Made by a program: the position numbers and the translations under genes. Below, one piece after another: positions 41,780 through 49,023 of a DNA stretch of 64,000 nt (the stretch's first letter is position 1; each line of letters begins with the position of its first letter). The DNA lies in assembly GCA_903916595.1 (NCBI GenBank), contig CAIWXI010000098.1:1-64000 (forward strand). The letters run 5' to 3'. Source of the DNA: an uncultured Bacteroidales bacterium (lineage in GTDB: Bacteria; Bacteroidota; Bacteroidia; Bacteroidales; FEN-979). The notes beneath the pieces were generated by a model. It did no database searches. It was not told where the DNA came from and worked only from the letters and a program-made list of their open reading frames with translations.

Positions 41780-41795
41780 CGTATATTTGCGTCAT
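41748..41795. promoter_or_regulatory. Candidate ArsR operator dyads over the ars-hgc promoter
   Basis: Two 14-base dyads occur here: ACGTATTTTTACGT (41751-41764, perfect 5-bp arms) and ACGTATATTTGCGT (41779-41792, 4 of 5 arm positions). Their centres are 28 bases apart, and together they form a larger inverted repeat (41748-41765 against 41778-41795). The second overlaps the -7 promoter box. ArsR/SmtB repressors bind such dyads at promoters. That this operon's ArsR binds here is an inference. Confidence 0.55.
41782..41789 (+). promoter_or_regulatory. -7 promoter box of the ars-hgc gene run
   Basis: TATATTTG fits TAnnTTTG exactly and lies 24 bases before the ATG at 41814. The -33 element is weak, as might be expected of a regulated promoter. 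It lies inside the second candidate operator. Confidence 0.65.
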
Positions 41796-41813
41796 GTTAA
41801 AGTGTTAAAAACT

Positions 41814-42556
41814 ATGAATAAGATTCAAATGATCCTGATCCTGTTGCTTATGATTACAGGATTGATAAGGGTAAATGCGCAAGCTGTTGCAGAAATCGAG
41901 AAAGCTAACAAGTCATGTAAAGCTGTCTTTCTTGTAACTTATAATACAGATGGAGCAGATGCCGACAAGGCATTCTCAATAGCCAATGACGCCAAAAAAA
42001 ACTTGAAAGCCTCTTCAGTGGTTGTGAAATTGAATACCGCAGATGCAGCAAATCATGCAGTGGTCTCAAAATACCGTTTGGCCGGGGCTCCTTCGCCCCT
42101 TATTTTGGTTTTGGATAAAAATGGGACGCCTTCTGGCGGACTTCCTTTGAAAGATGCAACATCCGCAAAGTTGATCGACTTGATCCCAACGCCTAAAACG
42201 TCGGAATTGATCAAAGCCCTGTCTGATGGTAAGTCTGTTTATGTTGTCGTTTACAAAGAGTCAATGACCACGCAAAAAATATGATGGACAATTGTGCTGC
42301 CGCTTGTGGTAAAATGGAAAATAAGAGTGTGGTTGTAAAGGTAGTATTGGACGATAATAAGGAGACGAAATTACTGCAAACACTGAAGTGTGATCTAAAT
42401 GCTAAAGAACCTGTTACGTATGTAATAAATTCGGCCGGACAGGTTACGGGAACACATAATGGGCTTACCGATGTGAACACCCTTGTAAGTTCAGCAAAAA
42501 AAGCGCCGGCAAGCAGTTGTTGTCCGGGTGGCGCAAAAGCAGGCGCTTGTAAATAA
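41814..42556 (+). CDS. Exported tandem thioredoxin-fold protein with Cys-rich tail, frameshifted
   Basis: Two reading frames, 41814-42284 (156 residues) and 42281-42556 (91 residues), look like one 247-residue protein. The first has a signal peptide (1 to about 23, LIRVNAQA) and one thioredoxin-like module (CKAVFLVTYN...SSVVVKLNTAD...PSPLILVLDKNGTPSG), then the first strand of a second module (KSVYVVVYKESM). The second frame supplies the rest of that module (KSVVVKVVLDD...PVTYVINSAGQVTG) and a tail with SSCCPGGAKAGAC. A -1 shift on the A-run at 42274-42279 joins them; the alternative is two genes coupled by ATGA. Neither module shows a CxxC motif. It leads the ars-hgc run and may bind metal(loid)s or thiols outside the cytoplasm. 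Confidence 0.7.
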
Positions 42557-42566
42557 GCCATCATCC

Positions 42567-43787
42567 ATGACTATTTCAAAACTCGTTTTGATTGAACTGT
42601 GGAAAAGGAAATCACAGTTGATAAGCGGATTGTTGGCTATTACACTGGGGATTGCGGTGATTGTTGCCATCCAGAGCGTTTCTGTAGTTTCCGAGCAAAA
42701 TGTTGCGAGAAATCTCGATAACCTCGGCGCTAATATCCTTGTGTTGCCGCAAGGCGCCAGCATTGATGATTATTATACTTCCGACATTGATGCACCAACC
42801 CTGCCGATGGATTACGTGGAACGCATTCTTACTTCTACGATCTCCGGGGTCGACAATATGTCGCCAAAACTCACCCGCAGAGTCAAAGTCGGTGAGCAAT
42901 CTGTTGTCCTCACTGGGATTCTTCCAAAAAGCGAAATCGCCTCCAAACCATTATGGCAGTCATCCGGGTTGACAGGCATTGAAATTAAAGCGGCATGTGC
43001 CCCAGGCCAAACAGCGAATCAATCTCATGGAATGGAGGATGAAAAGCTGAAACGCAAGGCAATAGATACTCTGAACAGCAACGATTGTATAGCCGGTTCC
43101 CAGGTTGCAAAGCGTTTAAACCTTTCTGCCAAAAAGCCGATCAGCATCCTGGGAAAGGAATTCAACGTTGTTAAAATTCTTCCTGAAACCGGTACTGTTG
43201 ATGATGACCGCATTTTTGCCAATCTGAAGGATGTACAGCGGCTGCTGGGAATCGAGAACCAGGTTTCTGCCATTGAGATCATGGGCTGCTGTAATGCTAT
43301 TTCTGATGGACTGCTTAGTAAGCTGCGCAACATACTTCCCGATACAAGGGTCACAACCATTGGTCAGATTGTTTCTACCCAGATCGAGACCAACCAGCTG
43401 ATGAAAAAAGTGACCCTGGTCATGCTTATCATTATTTTTTTTGTAGGCGGAATCTCAATCGGTAATTTCATATGGGCTAATGTCAATGAGCGTAAACGTG
43501 AAATTGGAATCCTCAGAATGATGGGAGCAGAGCGACGAACCATATATAAAATGTTCTTGTTAAAGGCTTTAATTCTTGGCATAGCAGGAGGAATTCTTGG
43601 ATTTCTTCTGGGTACATTAGCCGGAGTTATTTTAGGCCCATATCTTGCGGGAATCATTGTAGAACCTGTATATATATACCTTTTATGGTCTATCCTTTTA
43701 TCTGTGGCTATTTCTTTGGCAGGTTCACTCGTGCCGACTTACCTTGCCGCTAAATTTGACCCCCATTCAAACCTTCAGGAGGATTAG
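42567..43787 (+). CDS. FtsX-family ABC transporter permease
   Basis: This 406-residue permease has an N-terminal helix (about 16-40), a large extracytoplasmic domain (about 45-280) like the MacB core, and three C-terminal helices with the FtsX signature NERKREIGILRMMGAERRTI. The outer domain carries Cys144, Cys174 and a vicinal pair Cys241-Cys242, unusual for the family and suggestive of thiophilic metal or thiol chemistry. It starts 10 bases after the thioredoxin-like gene and 3 bases before its ATPase. Its cargo is unknown. Confidence 0.88.
   Translation: MTISKLVLIELWKRKSQLISGLLAITLGIAVIVAIQSVSVVSEQNVARNLDNLGANILVLPQGASIDDYYTSDIDAPTLPMDYVERILTSTISGVDNMSPKLTRRVKVGEQSVVLTGILPKSEIASKPLWQSSGLTGIEIKAACAPGQTANQSHGMEDEKLKRKAIDTLNSNDCIAGSQVAKRLNLSAKKPISILGKEFNVVKILPETGTVDDDRIFANLKDVQRLLGIENQVSAIEIMGCCNAISDGLLSKLRNILPDTRVTTIGQIVSTQIETNQLMKKVTLVMLIIIFFVGGISIGNFIWANVNERKREIGILRMMGAERRTIYKMFLLKALILGIAGGILGFLLGTLAGVILGPYLAGIIVEPVYIYLLWSILLSVAISLAGSLVPTYLAAKFDPHSNLQED
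43777..43782 (+). promoter_or_regulatory. Strong Shine-Dalgarno sequence for the ABC ATPase
   Basis: AGGAGG lies inside the last codons of the permease, 8 bases before the ATPase ATG at 43791. It supports that start and translational coupling. Confidence 0.6.
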
Positions 43788-43790
43788 CCC

Positions 43791-44468
43791 ATGATTTTAC
43801 AAGGAGAGAATATCGTAAAACAATATCAGCATGACCGGGGTATAATAAATGCTCTTGATCATGTTTCATTCACCGTGAATAATGGAGATTTTGTAACCGT
43901 AACGGGGCCGTCGGGATCAGGGAAGAGTACGTTACTGCTTTCTCTTTTTGGGCTCATCAGGCTTACATCAGGAAACATTATTTTCGAGGGCCATAGAATC
44001 GATAATATCAGCGACCGTAAACTGACTGATATTCGCAAAAAATCGGTTGGCTACATTCTTCAGAGTTTTGCCCTGATCCCTTATCTTACCACACTCCAGA
44101 ACGTGATGGTTCCCTTGATGCTCGAAAAAATTTCAGGGAAGGAACAAGTAAAGCGTGCCGCAGAAATCCTTGATTATATCGGTTTATCGGACAGGATGGA
44201 ACATTTGCCGCGTGAATTATCTGCCGGTCAGCAGCAACGGGTGGCCATCGCCAGGTCAATCGTTCATAAGCCCAGGCTCATCATGGCTGATGAGCCAACA
44301 GGAAACCTCGATCCTGCTTTATCTTTGGAGATATTGGAATTCCTGAAAAAGATTAATCAGGAGAATAAAATCACTATCATCATGGTGACGCATAGCCCTG
44401 TGGCAGCAGGATATGGAACAATGAAATTACACCTGAATGAAGGGAAAATCGTAATTGGTAACTCGTAA
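43791..44468 (+). CDS. ABC transporter ATP-binding protein (LolD/MacB type)
   Basis: This 225-residue ATPase has Walker A GPSGSGKST, a Q-loop (ILQSFALIP), the signature LSAGQQQRVAIARS, Walker B LIMADEPTGNLD and the H-loop MVTHSP. It belongs to the LolD/MacB/FtsE group that pairs with FtsX-type permeases, here the gene immediately upstream. Its last codon and stop fall in a 7-bp tandem repeat. Confidence 0.93.
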   Translation: MILQGENIVKQYQHDRGIINALDHVSFTVNNGDFVTVTGPSGSGKSTLLLSLFGLIRLTSGNIIFEGHRIDNISDRKLTDIRKKSVGYILQSFALIPYLTTLQNVMVPLMLEKISGKEQVKRAAEILDYIGLSDRMEHLPRELSAGQQQRVAIARSIVHKPRLIMADEPTGNLDPALSLEILEFLKKINQENKITIIMVTHSPVAAGYGTMKLHLNEGKIVIGNS

Positions 44469-44500
44469 CTCGTAACTCGTAAATCGTAATTCGTAAATCA
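44459..44500. repeat. 7-bp tandem repeat before arsR
   Basis: Six units of seven bases (TAACTCG three times, then TAAATCG, TAATTCG, TAAATCA) span the end of the ATPase gene and almost the whole gap to arsR, ending 2 bases before the arsR ATG. Each unit starts with TAA, so stops appear in several frames. Confidence 0.93.
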
Positions 44501-44502
44501 AA

Positions 44503-44832
44503 ATGGCCTTCGCTAAAACTGATCTGTTTGATCATAAATTAAGTACTGCAGCGGTCTTGTTCAAGGTATTGTCACATCCGGCCCGGCTTGCAATACTGCA
44601 GTATCTGGCAGAAACAAAGGTTTGTATTACAGGAGATATCTCCGACGAACTGCCATTGAGTCGCACTACAGTCAACCAGCACCTTGCAGAGTTAAAAAAG
44701 GCCGGCTTGATACAGGGGACTGTCGATGGTGCCAGGGTGAATTATTGCCTAAACCCCGAAAAAATTACAGAACTGGGAAAAACGGCTAATGCTTTCTTTA
44801 AGGAAATCGTTAATGAAAATAAATGTGAATAA
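44503..44832 (+). CDS. arsR: ArsR/SmtB-family transcriptional regulator
   Basis: This 109-residue winged-helix protein has the ArsR core FKVLSHPARLAILQYLAE, the recognition helix LSRTTVNQHLAELKKAGLI and the wing GTVDGARVNYCL. The usual CxCxxC arsenic site of the alpha-3 helix is not present; the Cys residues are 41, 82 and 108, which may form a different metalloid or Hg site. It sits directly before arsC and hgcAB and is the obvious regulator of the run. Confidence 0.92.
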   Translation: MAFAKTDLFDHKLSTAAVLFKVLSHPARLAILQYLAETKVCITGDISDELPLSRTTVNQHLAELKKAGLIQGTVDGARVNYCLNPEKITELGKTANAFFKEIVNENKCE

Positions 44833-44841
44833 ACCCGTTTT

Positions 44842-45273
44842 ATGAAAATACTGATTTTATGCACCGGTAACTCATGCCGCAGCCAGATGGCCGAGGGATT
44901 TATGAAATCCTTTGACCCCCGGTTGGTAGTTTTTTCAGCCGGAACCCATCCGGCTCCCCAGGCTAATCCAAATGCTGTTGAAGTGATGAAAGAAGCAGGG
45001 ATAGATATTTCGCAGAATAAACCCAGGAGTGTTGATCTTTTTCTTTCCGAGCCTTTCGACTACGTGATCACAGTCTGCGGTGGGGCCAGGGAATCCTGCC
45101 CTGCCTTTACAGGAAAGGTAAAAAAACGTTTGCATATCGGTTTTGATGACCCTGCCGATGCGGTTGGTACTGCGGAAGAGGTGCTGCCGGTTTACCGCAG
45201 GGTACGAGATGAAATCAAAGCAGGCTTTCTGTCGTTTTATAATGAAGCGATCAAACCTGAAATGCAACAATAA
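44842..45273 (+). CDS. arsC: Arsenate reductase, thioredoxin-coupled
   Basis: This 143-residue enzyme of the low-molecular-weight phosphatase fold reduces arsenate to arsenite. The phosphate loop is CTGNSCRS, with Cys7 as nucleophile; Cys79 and Cys86 (TVCGGARESCP) match the relay pair of the pI258-type ArsC that uses thioredoxin. It follows arsR by 9 bases and precedes hgcA by 8. Confidence 0.95.
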   Translation: MKILILCTGNSCRSQMAEGFMKSFDPRLVVFSAGTHPAPQANPNAVEVMKEAGIDISQNKPRSVDLFLSEPFDYVITVCGGARESCPAFTGKVKKRLHIGFDDPADAVGTAEEVLPVYRRVRDEIKAGFLSFYNEAIKPEMQQ

Positions 45274-45281
45274 AAGATTTT

Positions 45282-46283
45282 ATGACGCAGGTTGGTGCAA
45301 TACCGTATGTAGCAACCCGATGGGATTTTTATGACCGTTGGGGCGCAGTAAAAGTGCGTTGGTCCCTTGGGCGTTTCAAATATCGCGTAACGCCCGGTAT
45401 TTACGCCGTGGGTAATCCCGGTCGTGATTCTCTTGTTTTCGTGACCGGAAATTACAAGCTTAGCTTTGACCACCTCAGGCGGGCGCTCAAAGGTATTGAC
45501 GGATGGATACTGGTCATCGAAACCAAAGGCATTAATGTATGGTGCGCCGCTGGCAAAGGGACTTTCGGCACCAAGGAAGTGGTAAGACGAATCAGGATTC
45601 ATCATCTCGACCAGCTCGTTGACCACCGTAAAATAATTTTGCCCCAGTTGAGCGCTCCCGGTGTGGCCGCTCATGATGTGAAAAAAATGACCGGGTTTAC
45701 AGTAATCTATGGACCTGTTCTGGCGGAAGACATCCGGGCTTTTCTCAATGCCGGTCTAAAAGCTACCGATGATATGCGTAAAATCACCTTTCCATTCGTG
45801 GAACGGCTCAAATTGATTCCGGTAGATCTGTTTTACGGCAAATATTACCTGCTGATAGTCCCCATAGTGTTTCTTATCCTTTCGGGTTTTAATCGTTCCG
45901 GGTATTCCCTCGATCTTGTGTTTGATAATGCAGGGAAGACCACGGTCAACCTGTTTTCAGGTTATTTGGCAGGTTGCGTACTTACACCGGCCATACTTCC
46001 CTGGATTCCTTTTCGCAGATTTTCGGCCAAAGGACTTGTTACAGGATGGTTAGTGGCAATCCTGCTTTTGTTTGCCGGAACTTTGGGTCTGACCCTGATT
46101 GAGAATATTTCCTGGTTTTTAATGATTGGCGGTCTTTCCTCATTTATGGCTATGAATTTCACTGGATCTTCAACATTTACTTCACTGTCGGGTGTACAGA
46201 AAGAGATGAAAACTGCCTTGCCGTTGCAGATAGTGATGGCAGCGCTGGGTATTATTGGCTGGATAATTTCAAGATTTTTATAA
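45282..46283 (+). CDS. hgcA: HgcA, corrinoid mercury methyltransferase
   Basis: This 333-residue protein has an N-terminal corrinoid-binding domain (about 1-165) with the diagnostic cap-helix motif NVWCAAGKGTFGT; Cys88 is the expected lower axial cobalt ligand. Five membrane helices follow (about 187-203, 220-244, 251-273, 277-295 and 312-332). HgcA passes a methyl group from cobalamin to Hg(II), making methylmercury, and needs HgcB. The membrane domain separates it from the Wood-Ljungdahl corrinoid protein CdhD/CFeSP, which shares the corrinoid fold. It lies between arsC and hgcB with gaps of 8 and 1 bases. No substitutions in the motif are seen, so it should be functional. Confidence 0.96.
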   Translation: MTQVGAIPYVATRWDFYDRWGAVKVRWSLGRFKYRVTPGIYAVGNPGRDSLVFVTGNYKLSFDHLRRALKGIDGWILVIETKGINVWCAAGKGTFGTKEVVRRIRIHHLDQLVDHRKIILPQLSAPGVAAHDVKKMTGFTVIYGPVLAEDIRAFLNAGLKATDDMRKITFPFVERLKLIPVDLFYGKYYLLIVPIVFLILSGFNRSGYSLDLVFDNAGKTTVNLFSGYLAGCVLTPAILPWIPFRRFSAKGLVTGWLVAILLLFAGTLGLTLIENISWFLMIGGLSSFMAMNFTGSSTFTSLSGVQKEMKTALPLQIVMAALGIIGWIISRFL

Positions 46284-46284
46284 T

Positions 46285-46581
46285 ATGAACGGATTTGTTT
46301 ACCTTACCGATGTCGTTACACTTGAGCTGGATGCAGCAAAGTGCAATGGATGCCGGATGTGTGTGGTGGTGTGCCCGCACAATGTATTTGGAATTGAAGC
46401 TAAAAAAGCAGTCATATTGCACAGGGATTTCTGTATGGAGTGCGGCGCTTGTGCGAAAAATTGCAGTGAAGGAGCCATTACCGTAAAATCCGGTGTTGGT
46501 TGCGCCGCTGGTATCATCAATGGGTTGCTGCGTGGTACAGAGCCAACATGCGATTGCGGCGAGGGGAGTAATTGTTGCTGA
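46285..46581 (+). CDS. hgcB: HgcB, 2[4Fe-4S] ferredoxin for mercury methylation
   Basis: This 98-residue ferredoxin has two cluster motifs: Cys20, 23, 26 and 30 (CNGCRMCVVVCP) and Cys50, 53, 56 and 60 (CMECGACAKNC). It also has the extra conserved Cys73 (GVGCAAGI) and a C-terminal pair Cys97-Cys98, as expected of HgcB. Cys89 and Cys91 add to the tail. HgcB is thought to reduce the HgcA cobalt and may hand over Hg(II) through its terminal cysteines. It starts 1 base after hgcA. Confidence 0.96.
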   Translation: MNGFVYLTDVVTLELDAAKCNGCRMCVVVCPHNVFGIEAKKAVILHRDFCMECGACAKNCSEGAITVKSGVGCAAGIINGLLRGTEPTCDCGEGSNCC

Positions 46582-46624
46582 TAAAAATTAAATAAATAGA
46601 AATCAAGGAATCTAAATCAAAAAG

Positions 46625-47677
46625 ATGAAGACAAGACTAAAGTTTTTGGACCGCTATCTCACATTGTGGATATTTTTAGCCATGGCCATTGGCGTTTTCT
46701 GGGGATGGCTTTTCCCGGGAATTGCCGGCTTCTGGAACTCGATGTCATCAGGTACAACAAATATTCCAATAGCTATCGGCCTCATTGTGATGATGTATCC
46801 GCCCCTTGCCAAGGTCAAATATGAAGAGTTAGCCGATGTTTTTAAAAACACAAAGATCCTGGGTCTTTCCCTGGTTCAGAACTGGCTGATCGGCCCTGTA
46901 CTCATGTTTTTTTTAGCCATTATCTTCCTGCAGTTCAACATCGATTATATGTACGGACTAATACTGATCGGACTGGCCCGTTGCATAGCCATGGTCATTG
47001 TTTGGAATGAGCTGGCCAAAGGAGATAATGAATACTGTGCCGGATTGGTTGCTTTCAACTCGATTTTCCAGGTACTGCTGTTTTCTGTTTATGCTTATCT
47101 GTTCATCGCAGTCTTCCCTGCATGGTTTGGTTTGCCGACAAATAGTGCCGTTGCAGCTATAACCATTAAACAAATTGCCGAAAGTGTGTTCATTTATCTT
47201 GGAATACCATTCCTGGCTGGTTTTTTAACCCGCTTTATCCTGATCAGGATAAAAAGCAAGGAGTGGTATCACACGAAATTCATTCCGAAGATCAGTCCGC
47301 TCACACTGATCGCCCTTCTGTTCACCATTTTGGTCATGTTTTCGCTCAAAGGTGAATATATTGTGAGAATTCCCCTGGATGTCATCCGCATTGCGATCCC
47401 ATTGACTATTTATTTTATCATTATGTTCTTCGTCTCTTTCTATATGAGCAAGAGGGTAGGGGCGACCTACGAGCAGGCAGCTACCTTGTCATTCACGGCA
47501 GCAAGCAACAATTTCGAGTTGGCCATTGCCGTTGCCATTGCAGTGTTTGGGATTAACTCAGGAGAAGCTTTTGCAGCTGTAATAGGACCCCTGGTTGAAG
47601 TGCCTGTGCTTATAGCCCTTGTTAATGTGGCATTAAAACTTAAAGTAAAATATTTTTCTAAAAGTTCAGTACAGTAA
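46625..47677 (+). CDS. acr3: ACR3-type arsenite efflux permease
   Basis: This 350-residue transporter has ten membrane helices and exports As(III). The conserved Cys in [12 protein letters not shown] and the Glu in [11 protein letters not shown] are the known essential residues of ACR3. It follows hgcB by 43 bases on the same strand, so it may share the transcript. Together with arsR and arsC it brackets hgcAB with arsenic genes. Confidence 0.94.
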   Translation: MKTRLKFLDRYLTLWIFLAMAIGVFWGWLFPGIAGFWNSMSSGTTNIPIAIGLIVMMYPPLAKVKYEELADVFKNTKILGLSLVQNWLIGPVLMFFLAIIFLQFNIDYMYGLILIGLARCIAMVIVWNELAKGDNEYCAGLVAFNSIFQVLLFSVYAYLFIAVFPAWFGLPTNSAVAAITIKQIAESVFIYLGIPFLAGFLTRFILIRIKSKEWYHTKFIPKISPLTLIALLFTILVMFSLKGEYIVRIPLDVIRIAIPLTIYFIIMFFVSFYMSKRVGATYEQAATLSFTAASNNFELAIAVAIAVFGINSGEAFAAVIGPLVEVPVLIALVNVALKLKVKYFSKSSVQ

Positions 47678-47703
47678 TTCACAATGCTATTTAAAACCAC
47701 AAG

Positions 47704-49023
47704 ATGAAAAGACAATTCAGCCGGTTTACTACCATTTCAATTGTTGTTGCAAATATGGTTGGAACAGGTGTCTTTACGAGCCTCGGGTTTCAGGTGATGG
47801 GTATCACTTCAGGATTTACTTTGCTGATGCTTTGGCTGCTTGGTGGATTGATCTCTATTTGCGGCGCTTTCGCATATTCTGAGCTTGGGAATCTTTTTCC
47901 TCGTTCCGGAGGAGAATATAATTTCTTGTCAAAAATCTATCATCCGGCTTTAGGATTTTTAGCTGGCTGGATATCTATTACTGTCGGTTTCGCTGCTCCG
48001 ATTGCTGCTGCTGCAATTGCTTTTGGAAAATATTTTTCAAGTTCAGTCAGAATAGAGTCTATGCTTCCTTCTCCGATTGATCACCTTAGTCCTTCCGTGA
48101 TCCTTGCTATAATTCTGATAATTGGCTTATCATTACTGCATTCGTTTAATAAACAAGCCGGGGCAATGTTTCAAAATGTAATGACAATCATTAAAATTGT
48201 TTTCATCCTTACTTTAATTCTTTTTGGATTGTTTTACGGCGGCCATTCAGGACTTTCGTTTGCTCCTGATTTAAAGGCAGTGAAAGAAATGATCAGCCCT
48301 TCTTTTGCAATTTCCATGTTTTTTGTTACATATTCTTATTCCGGATGGAATGCTGCTGCCTATATTACCAGCGAGATAAAAAACCCAAAGAAAAATATTC
48401 CTCTTAGCCTGATTGCCGGAACCGCATTCGTGACCTTCCTTTATATTTCGCTTTCATTTGTCTTTCTTTATTCAGTGCCTATACCGGAATTATCGGGACA
48501 AATAGAGATAGGCTATATTTTTGCTCAAAAAATCATGGGTGTTAATGCAGGTACAGTGATGGGACTCGTGATCTCATTTTTATTAATCTCATCTGTGAGC
48601 TCAATGATTATCATTGGCCCAAGGGTTTATAATGCCGTTGGAGAAGATTATAAATCGTTCAGGTGGCTTTCAAAAAAATATAATGACACACCCAGCATTG
48701 CTATCATCTTTCAGAGCATCATTGCTATTGTGTTTATTATAACGTCTACATTTGAAAACGTTATTATTCTTATTGGTTTCACGCTTAACCTGTTTACTTT
48801 CCTCACTGTTCTCGGTGTATTCGTTGAGCGAAGAAAACATCCTCTGGCAGAAAGAACGTATAAAACGTTTGGACATCCCTACACTTCCGCTTTCTTTTTG
48901 CTCGTAAATCTCTGGCTTTTAGTATACGGGTTTATATATAAACCGGTACAATCATTGGAGGGGATTGGAATATGTTTATTGGGATTGGTTTTTTATTACA
49001 TAAATAAACGATTACATGCATAA
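47704..49023 (+). CDS. APC-family amino acid permease
   Basis: This 439-residue protein has about twelve membrane helices and the APC start SIVVANMVGTGVFTSLGF, plus the GGEYNFLSKIYHP segment. The family moves amino acids or polyamines; the substrate is not readable from the sequence. It lies 26 bases after acr3, with no terminator visible, and overlaps the next gene by 8 bases. Local base composition is more AT-rich than in the ars-hgc genes. Confidence 0.88.
   Translation: MKRQFSRFTTISIVVANMVGTGVFTSLGFQVMGITSGFTLLMLWLLGGLISICGAFAYSELGNLFPRSGGEYNFLSKIYHPALGFLAGWISITVGFAAPIAAAAIAFGKYFSSSVRIESMLPSPIDHLSPSVILAIILIIGLSLLHSFNKQAGAMFQNVMTIIKIVFILTLILFGLFYGGHSGLSFAPDLKAVKEMISPSFAISMFFVTYSYSGWNAAAYITSEIKNPKKNIPLSLIAGTAFVTFLYISLSFVFLYSVPIPELSGQIEIGYIFAQKIMGVNAGTVMGLVISFLLISSVSSMIIIGPRVYNAVGEDYKSFRWLSKKYNDTPSIAIIFQSIIAIVFIITSTFENVIILIGFTLNLFTFLTVLGVFVERRKHPLAERTYKTFGHPYTSAFFLLVNLWLLVYGFIYKPVQSLEGIGICLLGLVFYYINKRLHA

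Noticed and set aside
45282-46283. HgcA could instead be a Wood-Ljungdahl corrinoid iron-sulfur protein
   Set aside because: The NVWCAAGK motif alone is shared in part, but the C-terminal five-helix membrane domain and the adjacent HgcB ferredoxin fit only HgcA; no acetyl-CoA synthase genes are nearby.
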